Assembly: GCF_021190955.1 (NCBI RefSeq)
Contig: NZ_JAIOAO010000003.1
Span: 186,001 to 250,000 of the forward strand
Source: Parachryseolinea silvisoli
GTDB lineage: Bacteria > Bacteroidota > Bacteroidia > Cytophagales > Cyclobacteriaceae
Reading direction: 5' to 3'
Length of the DNA stretch: 64,000 nt
Within the stretch, counting starts at the first letter, position 1. Every line of letters begins with the position of its first letter. The translations under genes and the position numbers were made by a program. The notes beneath the pieces were generated by a model. That model saw only the letters and a list, made by a program, of their open reading frames with translations, did not search any database and was not told the origin of the DNA. Below are positions 10,303 to 18,436 of this stretch, piece by piece.

Positions 10303-11573
10303 GTCGTCTCGATCGACCGTTCCTCCAATTGCTCCATCTTCATCCGGTGACGACGGCGCAATACATCACGTCGCAGAAAAGGAAAGAAGATAAAAGCAAT
10401 CAGGAGCGTGGCGACTCCCTGTAATAACACGGTATTGGGCGCGCCGGCGTAATGGGACACGGCGCCGATCAACAAACTGCCGATGGGCTGCATGCCAAAG
10501 AACGCCATCGCATAATAGCTTAGCACCCGGCCACGCATCGCAGGGGTAACCGCTGTCTGAATCAATGTATTACTTAACGTGGTCTGCGACATCATGCCAA
10601 AGCCCGTAATGGCTATAAACGCTAACGCTACAGGGAAATTCGTCAGATGCGAAAAGCAGATAAGCCCTATGCCAAATATGAGCGTATTGAAGAATAATAC
10701 TTTCTTCAGATTGCTGCCGGCTTTGAGTGATGCGAGGAAAATCGCGCCGCTCACGGCACCGAGTCCTACAAAACTATTCAGGTATCCAAAAGTAGACGCC
10801 CGCCCCTGGAAGATTTCCTGCGCATAGACCGGTAGTAAAGTGATATAGGGCAGCGACAATAAACTGACACAGGCGAGCATCAGCATGACCGTGCTGATAC
10901 TGGGTGTCTTACGCAGGTACTGAAATCCTTCACGCAAGTCGGTCAACGCATCGTTGGTGCGGGGCTTCGGTACATACCGCGGGAGGCGCATACAAAATAA
11001 CGACGTCAGCACGGCAATAAAGCTGGCGGCGTTGATCGAAAAGCAAATATTGGCGCCAAACTCTTCCAATACAATACCCGCCATGGCGGGGCCGATCAGA
11101 CGCGCGGTGTTGACCATGGAAGAATTCAGGGCAATGGCATTGGGCAGATGTTCTTTATTGTTCACCATGTCGTAGACCATGGCCTGTCGCGCAGGGACGT
11201 CAAAGGCATTGACAATACCCAGCACAACACTCAGCGAGAGGATATTCCAGACGGAATCCAACCCAAGCAATACCAGTGTCGTCAACAATACCGCCTGTAC
11301 GAGCGACGCCACCTGTGTGAGCAACATCACACGATAGCGGTTATAACGGTCAGAGACCACGCCGCCAATGATGGAGAACAAAAAAGACGGGAACTGCGCA
11401 GCAAAGACCGCAGCACCGAGCATAAACGACGACTGCGTTTTCTCATAGACGAGCCAGTACACGGCAGTGCGCTGCATCCAGGTGCCGATGAGTGACACGG
11501 ACTGTCCTGCAAAGTAGAGCCGGTAGTTGTAGCTCTGAAAAGCTCTTAAGAAAGGGAGTTCAAGGCGCGGCAT
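10299..11573 (-). CDS. MFS exporter, EntS-like (MFS_3) family
   Basis: Major facilitator superfamily transporter of 424 residues with about 12 membrane helices. The N-terminus FLRAFQSYNYRLYFAGQSVS and the following LIGTWMQRTAVYWLVYEKT are typical of the MFS_3/EntS branch of exporters. The loop between helices 2 and 3 carries the MFS motif-A variant GGVVSDRYNRYRVMLLTQ. The next helices contain FDVPARQAMVYDMVNNKEHL and LNSSMVNTARLIGPAMAG, also characteristic of this branch. The long basic C-terminal tail is cytoplasmic. Substrate is unknown; relatives export siderophores or drugs. The gene stands alone, convergent with the barrel gene and 49 bases from the SDR gene on the same strand. Confidence 0.87.
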   Translation of the reverse strand: MPRLELPFLRAFQSYNYRLYFAGQSVSLIGTWMQRTAVYWLVYEKTQSSFMLGAAVFAAQFPSFLFSIIGGVVSDRYNRYRVMLLTQVASLVQAVLLTTLVLLGLDSVWNILSLSVVLGIVNAFDVPARQAMVYDMVNNKEHLPNAIALNSSMVNTARLIGPAMAGIVLEEFGANICFSINAASFIAVLTSLFCMRLPRYVPKPRTNDALTDLREGFQYLRKTPSISTVMLMLACVSLLSLPYITLLPVYAQEIFQGRASTFGYLNSFVGLGAVSGAIFLASLKAGSNLKKVLFFNTLIFGIGLICFSHLTNFPVALAFIAITGFGMMSQTTLSNTLIQTAVTPAMRGRVLSYYAMAFFGMQPIGSLLIGAVSHYAGAPNTVLLQGVATLLIAFIFFPFLRRDVLRRRHRMKMEQLEERSIETT

Positions 11574-11622
11574 CTGTCAGTCGTCCCGATTCTCTCGGGG
11601 CGATGCGGCAAGATTGGAAAAA

Positions 11623-12669
11623 TTATTCATTGTTCTGCAGCGCCGCCGTCTCACTTCTTTTGCCCAGGATGCGCGAAAGCAGGGATTCGCTTTCCGACCC
11701 TTGCCTCGCTACCTCGCCACCCGGCACGTTGTCGGGCAGGAATCGCTCGGCAATGTTGAGCAGACCGGTCATCACGCCGGGGGCCACGGCTTTCAACACC
11801 GTCGCCAGGCGTGTGCTCATGGACACAATCGCCTCGGGCCTTCCATACTCCAGGGCATCGATAATGTTCGCCGCCGCGGTCTCGGCTTTTACCGAAAGCA
11901 GTGCCGACGACGCGGAGACTTTAAACCACCGGTACTCGGCGGCGTGGTCGCCTTTGACGGTGATGTGGCCCGTACTGCCGGTGCGCATGAGCCCGGGTAC
12001 AATGGTTGTTACTTGTATGTTGTGTTTCCTCAGCTCCGTGTGCATACCTTCTGATAAGCCCACCAGCGCAAACTTGCTGGCCGTGTAGGGCAGGAGATGC
12101 GGTACCGCTACTTTGCCGCCAATCGAGGTGATGTTGACAATACGTCCGCCCCCTTGCGCCTGAAAGTAGGGAATGGTGCCGAGCATGGTATATAATGCAG
12201 CCCAGAAGTTGGTCTTCATGGCTTTCTCATAATCTTCGATGTTCAACGCTTCCTGCGGTCCTACCTGGATGGTGCCGGCATTGTTGATGAGCACATCCAA
12301 CCGTCCGTAGTGGTCTACGATCTGGCGGAGCATAGTGTCTACTTGTTGGGTATCTGTCAGGTCCACGGACAGCGTCAGCACGGGGGCGCCCAGCATTTCC
12401 AATTCTTGCCGGGCTTCGTTCAGCGCTTCGGCTGTACGGGCGCAGATCGCCAGGCGTGCGCCCTTCGCGGCCAGCATGCGGGCCAACACCAGGCCCAGAC
12501 CACGCGAGCCGCCGGTGATCAGCACGACCTTGCCGGCGAGTGAAAAACGATTTTGCTCCTGCCGCCAACGGGCATAGGCCATCAGGCCCACGGCGCCGGC
12601 AGCACCGGCCAGCAGCAGGCGGTTGCGAGTGGAAAGCAAAGACAGCGAGGGGATTCCGAGCAGTGCCAT
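11623..12669 (-). CDS. Short-chain dehydrogenase/reductase with N-terminal membrane anchor
   Basis: NAD(P)-dependent oxidoreductase of the classical SDR family. Counted from the ATG at 12669 it has 348 residues: a short hydrophobic anchor (LLLAGAAGAVGLMAYAR, about 17-33), then a Rossmann domain with the TGGSRGLG cofactor motif, NNAG, the catalytic Ser in ITSIGG and YTASK (the Y-x3-K pair). A low-complexity tail follows. The open frame extends upstream to an ATG at 12744 and a GTG at 12780; the 12744 start has a weak AGAGG 11 bases before it and cannot be excluded. It lies directly downstream of the AraC regulator and the ene-reductase on the same strand. The three may form a detoxification unit. 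Substrate is unknown. Confidence 0.87.
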   Translation of the reverse strand: MALLGIPSLSLLSTRNRLLLAGAAGAVGLMAYARWRQEQNRFSLAGKVVLITGGSRGLGLVLARMLAAKGARLAICARTAEALNEARQELEMLGAPVLTLSVDLTDTQQVDTMLRQIVDHYGRLDVLINNAGTIQVGPQEALNIEDYEKAMKTNFWAALYTMLGTIPYFQAQGGGRIVNITSIGGKVAVPHLLPYTASKFALVGLSEGMHTELRKHNIQVTTIVPGLMRTGSTGHITVKGDHAAEYRWFKVSASSALLSVKAETAAANIIDALEYGRPEAIVSMSTRLATVLKAVAPGVMTGLLNIAERFLPDNVPGGEVARQGSESESLLSRILGKRSETAALQNNE

Positions 12670-12782
12670 AGTGAGATCTTTTTTTACTATCGCAGCAAAA
12701 AGCGGGCGCAGCAAATCTGCCGGCAGCAGGGACGTTTGGGGCATTATTGTCCACACCTCTGCGGAAGTGATGCGTCGCACAC

Positions 12783-13778
12783 TTATACCGGCAGCGCGCT
12801 GCGCAACGATTCCTGGTAGCGCTTGGGCTTCAGGCGATGGTGCCGCTCAAACAAACGCGTAAAGTGGCTCAGGTTGGTGAAGCCCACCTCGTATCCGGCT
12901 TCCGACACGGAGAGATGCGAGAGCAGGCGTGCGGCTTCTTCCATGCGGGCTGTCTGGTAATAATTGTAAATACTGTCGCCAAATACCTGGCGAAAGAGCT
13001 GCTTCATTTTTGTAAGGCTTATGCCGGCATCTTCGGCGAGCTGCGCCAGACTTGGTGGTTCACGCAGGTCGGCTAACAAAGCACTGCGCACCGCGTAGAT
13101 CTTTTCGGCATCCTGCTGGTGCACCGGCAGCGACGTACGCGTCGGGCGGCGAAGGATGCGGGCAAACAACAGGTAAATCATCTCCAGCGTACGCGTCTGG
13201 TATAGCAGGGAAGCGAGTGGCGTGTGCTCATCGATCTCTGCCAACTGCTCCAGTACACGCTCAAGCTCAGGCGTCATGGCTTCGTGCAAGACAAAGGAAG
13301 GGCTTTCTGCCAGGATCTGCCGCAAACAGCGATGCGCTTCCTCCGTCGCATGCTGCGGCTCACAGCCACCGGTGATATTTAATAGCGCTAATAAATGCTG
13401 TCGTGGAATGTTGATGACTACCATATCGGTGAGCATGCCGGCCGGGAGGGTAATCGTCGAGAAGAGATTGCACGTTGTAAGCTCAACCGAATAAGCATTG
13501 CTGTCGCGCGGATGCGGGCGACGGCCGCTAAATTTAATGCTTAAGAAATCGGCGGGCTCCGGCGCCTCCAGGCGTCGCAAGGTGAGGGGTTGTACGAGCG
13601 TATGGCGGTGCATACACAAGGCGACACCGTGGTCAAGGTATACTTCGCGGATATACCCGTGCCCGAGCGACTCCGGGAAGTTCAGCTGGTCACCCGACAC
13701 GGTGGCGCCAAAGCGTTGTGCAAAGAGATTCGTGAAGTGAAACTCCTGGCCAACAACAAATTCAAATTCTAGCGCCAT
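12783..13778 (-). CDS. AraC-family transcriptional regulator
   Basis: DNA-binding regulator of 331 residues. The C-terminal 100 residues are a standard AraC double helix-turn-helix: SLAQLAEDAGISLTKMKQLF, then RQVFGDSIYNYYQTARMEEA, and the second HTH around VSEAGYEVGFTNLSHFTRLF, ending KPKRYQESLR. The N-terminal 220 residues are a sensor region without a family I can name; it includes the stretch LRRLEAPEPADFLSIKFSGR. It sits between the flavin ene-reductase gene (21 bases away) and the SDR gene, all on the minus strand. The simplest reading is that it controls these two enzymes. Regulator and targets in one operon would allow auto-regulation, but no operator was identified. Confidence 0.88.
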   Translation of the reverse strand: MALEFEFVVGQEFHFTNLFAQRFGATVSGDQLNFPESLGHGYIREVYLDHGVALCMHRHTLVQPLTLRRLEAPEPADFLSIKFSGRRPHPRDSNAYSVELTTCNLFSTITLPAGMLTDMVVINIPRQHLLALLNITGGCEPQHATEEAHRCLRQILAESPSFVLHEAMTPELERVLEQLAEIDEHTPLASLLYQTRTLEMIYLLFARILRRPTRTSLPVHQQDAEKIYAVRSALLADLREPPSLAQLAEDAGISLTKMKQLFRQVFGDSIYNYYQTARMEEAARLLSHLSVSEAGYEVGFTNLSHFTRLFERHHRLKPKRYQESLRSALPV

Positions 13779-13799
13779 CGTGATGCGGGATTAAAAGGT

Positions 13800-14885
13800 T
13801 CAGGACACCTGGGCAATGGGTTGCAGCAGGGGATAGTCTAGATAGCCCTTTTCGCCCGGCGTAAAGGCCGTGCTGAAATCGGCTTCGTTCAGCGGTGCAC
13901 CGGCGGCGATGCGTTTCTCGAAGTCGGGGTTCGCCAGCAACGGACGTCCGAACGCCACGAGGTCTGCTATGCCGGCGTGCAAGGCTGCTTCCGCCGATTC
14001 TGCCGTAAGCTCGTTACAGAGAATGATGGTATGCCGGAAAGCGTCGCGTATCGCCTGCAGTGTCTGCGGTGTCGTGGCAGCGTTCGTGCTGATGTGAATA
14101 TAGGCAATGCCGATATCGTTCAGCTTCTGGGCCAGGTATTCATACGTACGTTGTACCTCGGCCGCATCGTATAGGCTCAGGTCATTATAAGTATTGTATG
14201 GCGAAATCCGGAGGCCGACCTTCTCTTTACCAATCGCATCGGCAATTCCCTTTACCACCTCCAGGACGAAAGCAGCACGTTTTTCAATGGATCCGCCATA
14301 TGCATCGGTGCGGTCGTTTACAACGGGGTGTAAGAACTGTTCCATGAGGTACCCGTTGGCACCATGCAGCTCCACACCGTCGAAGCCGGCGGTTACGGCG
14401 TTTTTAGCAGCCAAGATATGCTGCTGCACCACTTCCTTTACTTCGGTCGTAGTAAACGGTACGGGGACACCGTAATCTTGCATGCCTTCAGCGTCGGTCC
14501 AGATTTGTCCGGCCGCTTTCAGTGAAGACACACCACGCAACACAACCTCTGCCGGCAGGTTGGCCGGGTGGCCGACGCGCCCCGTGTGCATCAACTGCAT
14601 AAAGACCTTGGTGCCGTTGGCATGAATCGCAGCGGCTACCTTCTTCCAGGCTTCCGTTTGTGCGGACGAGAAGATGCCCGGAATGCGGGGATAGCCCAGG
14701 CCTTCCGGCGCGGGCGCGGTGCCTTCGGTAATGATCAAACCCACCCCGGCCCGCTGCCCGTAATAGGTAGCCATAAGGTCGTTGGGGATATTGCCGAGGG
14801 CGCGGCTGCGGGTCATAGGGGCCATTACCATATGGTTTTTTAACGAAAGGCCGTGCTTATTGTACGGCGCAAAAAGCGTTTTCAT
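13800..14885 (-). CDS. Old Yellow Enzyme family alkene reductase
   Basis: FMN-dependent NAD(P)H oxidoreductase (OYE/NemA family) that reduces activated C=C bonds and often nitro compounds. The ATG at 14885 gives 361 residues and the family N-terminus MKTLFAPYNKHGLSLKNHMV followed by MAPMTRSRA. The longer frame to 14990 adds 35 unrelated residues. Visible motifs are TEGTAPAPEGLGYPRIPGIF, LMHTGRVGHPANLPA, GFDGVELHGANGYLMEQFLH (the substrate-binding His/Asn region), RTDAYGGSIEKRAAFVLEV and the phosphate-binding end AFGRPLLANPDFEKR. The enzyme is cytoplasmic. It is followed by the AraC and SDR genes in the same direction, which suggests a stress or detoxification unit. Confidence 0.92.
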   Translation of the reverse strand: MKTLFAPYNKHGLSLKNHMVMAPMTRSRALGNIPNDLMATYYGQRAGVGLIITEGTAPAPEGLGYPRIPGIFSSAQTEAWKKVAAAIHANGTKVFMQLMHTGRVGHPANLPAEVVLRGVSSLKAAGQIWTDAEGMQDYGVPVPFTTTEVKEVVQQHILAAKNAVTAGFDGVELHGANGYLMEQFLHPVVNDRTDAYGGSIEKRAAFVLEVVKGIADAIGKEKVGLRISPYNTYNDLSLYDAAEVQRTYEYLAQKLNDIGIAYIHISTNAATTPQTLQAIRDAFRHTIILCNELTAESAEAALHAGIADLVAFGRPLLANPDFEKRIAAGAPLNEADFSTAFTPGEKGYLDYPLLQPIAQVS

Positions 14886-15008
14886 GCTGTAGGAATTAAA
14901 TGTTTCACCAAAGATGATCCATTCAATAGACCTAAAATAGTCATAAAAGGCGGGAAAATAGTCGCATCGGACTGAAGTCTGGCGCGACAAACCGGATGTT
15001 TCTTTAAA

Positions 15009-16289
15009 TCAATGTAGCCGCTGTAACGCCTGTTGCACAGCGGCTTCGGTGGTCGGACCGGTGTAGCCTGCAATCACTTCGCGAACAATGCCCCCGGCGT
15101 CCACCAGGAGGAAGGTCGGCACCTGCACACCAGGATATGTTTTCTTCAACGTACGATTGGTCATCACGATGGGGTAACCGATCGCCTGTGTCTCCCGATG
15201 TTTTTTTAATGCATCCCGATTGGTGACAAAGGGTTCGATACTCACTACCGTTACACCTGGTGTGGCGGCCAGTCGCGTCAGAAATGGGAGCACTTGCATA
15301 CAGGGCTTCCAACCGACGGAGTTAAAAACGATCACACTCTTTTTACCTTTTAATGTCATGAAGCATACTGTATCTCCATCGACTTGTGCCAGTCTCCATT
15401 CATAGGCTGACTTCCCGATCAGGTCGCTTATACCGGCTTGTCGTTTTGCAGCCGGAAGACTGTCGGGTAAGGCAAAGGTTGTAGTAACACTGCCCGCCGG
15501 CGTTTTTAATGCGTCGATTGCGAGCGTATCTATAAAATTAATGCGTTGAAAGAGAATAGTCTCCACTGAAGTTTGGTGCGGCATGTCCCGCAGGAGCTTG
15601 ATAGGAAGAAACGTATGTTTGTCCAGATATATAACATAACGTGAAACAAAACCTGCAGTGTCCTTCGCTATGACGACATGATTGGCCTCTAATTCTATAT
15701 AAAGATCGGGAAATAGTACTTCCAGTTTTAGAGAATCGTTTTCTTCGGTGGTGTTGAGCGTAGCGTTTCTTTTTAGCGCCTGCTCCATGATGTTTCGGAT
15801 GGACAGGTGCAGGGAGCCCATGATTCTGCGGGCGTCATCCGGATGTTTTCGGAGGTCCGTTACATATACCCTTTCCGGCTCTTCGTCATTGATCTCCACC
15901 AGGTGGTTCCCGTCGTAGGCTTTCCGTAAGCGAAAAGTATCCTCTAGGATATATAGCTGGAAGCTGCCGCCCTGGATGGTATCTGCGCGGTTCACAGACA
16001 TGAACGTTTGCGCGATCCACGGTTCTCGGAACACGTTGCGCATATAAGGTAGACCCGCCTTTTCCTGGGTAATAATCATCACATTCCGAATGCAGTTGAT
16101 TTCGGCGATCGCACGTTGTGTCACAGCTTTCGGAGACAAAGGCACAGAGAGGGTGCCCGGGTGTGAGATCGTACGTTTCTCCTGGCATGACACCTTTTCG
16201 TGGACAAGCAATAAAAAAAACGTTAGTGTAAGCGTAGCCCATACGATAAACCGGACAGGGGAGGCGTTGACGACAGGATATACAGGCAT
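15009..16289 (-). CDS. Exported thioredoxin-fold (TlpA-like) protein lacking a full CxxC
   Basis: From the ATG at 16289 it has 426 residues with an N-terminal hydrophobic export segment (VRFIVWATLTLTFFLLLVHE) and then a Cys that is not in a convincing lipobox. The longer frame to 16415 adds 42 unlikely residues. Residues 60-290 form a domain of unknown function. The last 130 residues resemble a TlpA/AlkHP thioredoxin domain (KSVIVFNSVGWKPCMQVLPF, then IGYPIVMTNRTLKKTYPGVQ, VPTFLLVDAGGIVREVIAGY). The usual W-C-x-x-C reads G-W-K-P-C, so only the second cysteine remains and ordinary disulfide exchange is unlikely. It may be a binding or scaffold protein of the periplasm. No partner gene is evident. 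Confidence 0.72.
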   Translation of the reverse strand: MPVYPVVNASPVRFIVWATLTLTFFLLLVHEKVSCQEKRTISHPGTLSVPLSPKAVTQRAIAEINCIRNVMIITQEKAGLPYMRNVFREPWIAQTFMSVNRADTIQGGSFQLYILEDTFRLRKAYDGNHLVEINDEEPERVYVTDLRKHPDDARRIMGSLHLSIRNIMEQALKRNATLNTTEENDSLKLEVLFPDLYIELEANHVVIAKDTAGFVSRYVIYLDKHTFLPIKLLRDMPHQTSVETILFQRINFIDTLAIDALKTPAGSVTTTFALPDSLPAAKRQAGISDLIGKSAYEWRLAQVDGDTVCFMTLKGKKSVIVFNSVGWKPCMQVLPFLTRLAATPGVTVVSIEPFVTNRDALKKHRETQAIGYPIVMTNRTLKKTYPGVQVPTFLLVDAGGIVREVIAGYTGPTTEAAVQQALQRLH

Positions 16290-16796
16290 AGAACAGTATA
16301 AAAGGCGTGGAGCAAAGTATAAACTTTCGTGTACCCGAATGTTTACTCCGGTATTACTTTTAACGGTATTTTTAAGGTGTATAGTATACAAAAAGCCTTT
16401 TTTAAACAGCATCACAGTACGGGGTTGAAGTCCCTAAAAAAGATGGTGTTTCTTCTTATACCAACGCAAATTTTACCGCTCTTTTAGGTAGACAAAAGAT
16501 GATATAAAAATTTGTAATTGTGTGGTATTTCGAAAGAAAATTCACGTAACAACTGGTTCGCCAAAGTAAATTCTGTTTTATGCTGGAAGATCTTCAACTC
16601 CCTCCGTCGCTGAAACCGTTCCGGAATCTGACCGGTTTGGGCGAAAACGACCCCCCGATGGACGCGAAAGAACGGCAGTTGCAGTACCTGGACAATGCCG
16701 AGCTTTTTGAAATTCTGAACGCCGAGTATAGAGCGTATAAAGTATTTCATGAAAGCGTCGTCGGCCGCGTGCAATCATCTTTGCATTCATAACAGC

Positions 16797-17834
16797 ATGA
16801 GTACTGCGATTCACGACCTGATAGATCGGTTTCTGAATAATACGGCAACCGCCCGGGAGCGTGAACAGGTTATGCACCTGCTGGCGGACGGCCAGCTGAG
16901 CAAGGCCTTGGGGGAGCAGATATACCAGCATCAGCTGTTTTACATAAACAATCCGCGTCGGCTGGCCATTCGCGACGAAGACCGCCAACGGTCTGCCCAT
17001 ATCAAGCGCCGATCGCTGGAAACGATCTTAGGAGTTACCGCGCGCCCTATACACCTGGGGCTGCCGTCATCGTGGATGGCTGTTGCGGCGGTGTTGGTGG
17101 TACTGGTCCTGGCGGTGGTCTGGTTGGTGCAGCAGTCGCACGCGGAAGTGCAGCAGGTCGCCCGGCGTCCGGCTGTCGAGCGTGAAGCCGTCTATCAGGG
17201 CCGTCAGTTCTTTCACCTGGCCGACAATACGGCCGTCACATTAAACCACGGTAGCGAGCTGCGGTATAGCAGTGCGCCGGATGCGCGGGTACGCGAGGTG
17301 ACGCTGAAAGGGGAGGCATATTTTGATGTAGTACATGACCCGGCGCGTCCGTTTATCATACACGCCAATGGTATAACGATAAAAGTGCTGGGCACCGCCT
17401 TTAACGTCAAGGCCTACACGGGCCAGGCCGAGGTGAGGGTAACAGTGGCCCGCGGCCTGGTGGACGTCCGTAAGCCGGGCAACTTCCAAACGTTGCTGCA
17501 TCGTGACCAGGAACTGGCCGTCGACGTAGCGTCGGGCCACGTAGCCCGGCAGTCGGTCGATGCGGCCGAAGCGATTGGCTGGAACCGCGACTTTATAATA
17601 CTCGATCGTGTGGACCTGGTGACGGCGGCTGCCATCCTGGGGAAACGCTTCGGGCGAACGATTACCGTAGAGGGTAGCGACATCGGCACATGCCACATTG
17701 CGGCAGTGTTTGTGGAGGACGACAACGTAACACTCACGCGTGTGCTGGACGCCATCACCCAGTCATTACCGGACACCCAGTATGAGCTATTGCCCGGTGG
17801 CGACGTGGTGTTACACGCGAAGGCCTGTCGTTGA
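16797..17834 (+). CDS. Orphan FecR-family anti-sigma factor
   Basis: Inner-membrane sigma regulator of 345 residues, taken from the ATG at 16797; the open frame from 16749 has no matching N-terminus. A cytoplasmic sigma-binding part (1-95, MSTAIHDLIDRFLNNTATAR) precedes one membrane helix (SSWMAVAAVLVVLVLAVVWL, about 97-116). The periplasmic FecR domain (FHLADNTAVTLNHGSELRYS, VTLKGEAYFDVVHDPARPFI, ITIKVLGTAFNVKAY) is followed by a DUF4974-type tail (LVTAAAILGKRFGRTITVEG). FecR genes normally sit between an ECF sigma factor and a TonB receptor; neither is next to it here. CATCTTTG 23 bases before the start is close to a -7 box. Confidence 0.88.
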   Translation: MSTAIHDLIDRFLNNTATAREREQVMHLLADGQLSKALGEQIYQHQLFYINNPRRLAIRDEDRQRSAHIKRRSLETILGVTARPIHLGLPSSWMAVAAVLVVLVLAVVWLVQQSHAEVQQVARRPAVEREAVYQGRQFFHLADNTAVTLNHGSELRYSSAPDARVREVTLKGEAYFDVVHDPARPFIIHANGITIKVLGTAFNVKAYTGQAEVRVTVARGLVDVRKPGNFQTLLHRDQELAVDVASGHVARQSVDAAEAIGWNRDFIILDRVDLVTAAAILGKRFGRTITVEGSDIGTCHIAAVFVEDDNVTLTRVLDAITQSLPDTQYELLPGGDVVLHAKACR

Positions 17835-18436
17835 TGCGGCTTGCCGATGGCGCTTGATATTACTTTATACTGCACACTGACTGCGTTCTTTCACCGCCGG
17901 CGCGCCTCATCGCACCGAACGGTCGATTTTCTGGCCCCGGAAAAGTAAGGTGCACGCTGAGAGCCCACAGCCTGCCCGGTATACCGGATCGTTGCTGATT
18001 GCAGTCGGCAACGTTTCGTGTGAACGTGGTAATAGTCTATCCAACCCACCATCTTGACGAGTCCCCCGCAGAGCCTGTGAACGCGCGGGGACTCGTTATC
18101 TAAAGTTTCCCCAATCCGAACGCGCAGCCCGAAGTTGTAAACATTTAGCGCACACGTTGCGCACAAATTTATTCACAAGGGTATAAAAATGTGTTCGGAA
18201 GGAGCGGGGCCTATCTGCCAAAGTATAAGATAACCTACTGATAAAGCATTTTTGGATTACTTATACACTACTCTTGATCCACCATTACATAAAACTAGGT
18301 TTCTCCTGGTTGCAGAATAAATTATCAGGACTATATATCTTCTTTTTAGAGGAACTCGTTATATTGTCCGTAGAAACCGTTACACCTCTCGCGGTCGTTA
18401 AAAAAGTAAACCATTCATTAACCAACGTAAAAAAGT
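17835..18436 (+). other. Intergenic region after fecR
   Basis: About 600 bases with no convincing gene. It contains a 9-bp inverted repeat, CGAGTCCCC at 18058-18066 with its complement at 18087-18095, around a 20-base loop. No T run follows, so it is not a standard terminator. A 65-codon frame at 18274-18471 overlaps the next gene and is not supported. The second half is A+T rich and probably holds the promoter of the gene at 18437, but no good TAnnTTTG box was found. Confidence 0.5.

Noticed and set aside
16580-16792. A 70-codon frame upstream of fecR, considered as a sigma factor
   Set aside because: It has none of the sigma-70 region 2 or 4 motifs and no recognisable fold; kept only as a possibility.
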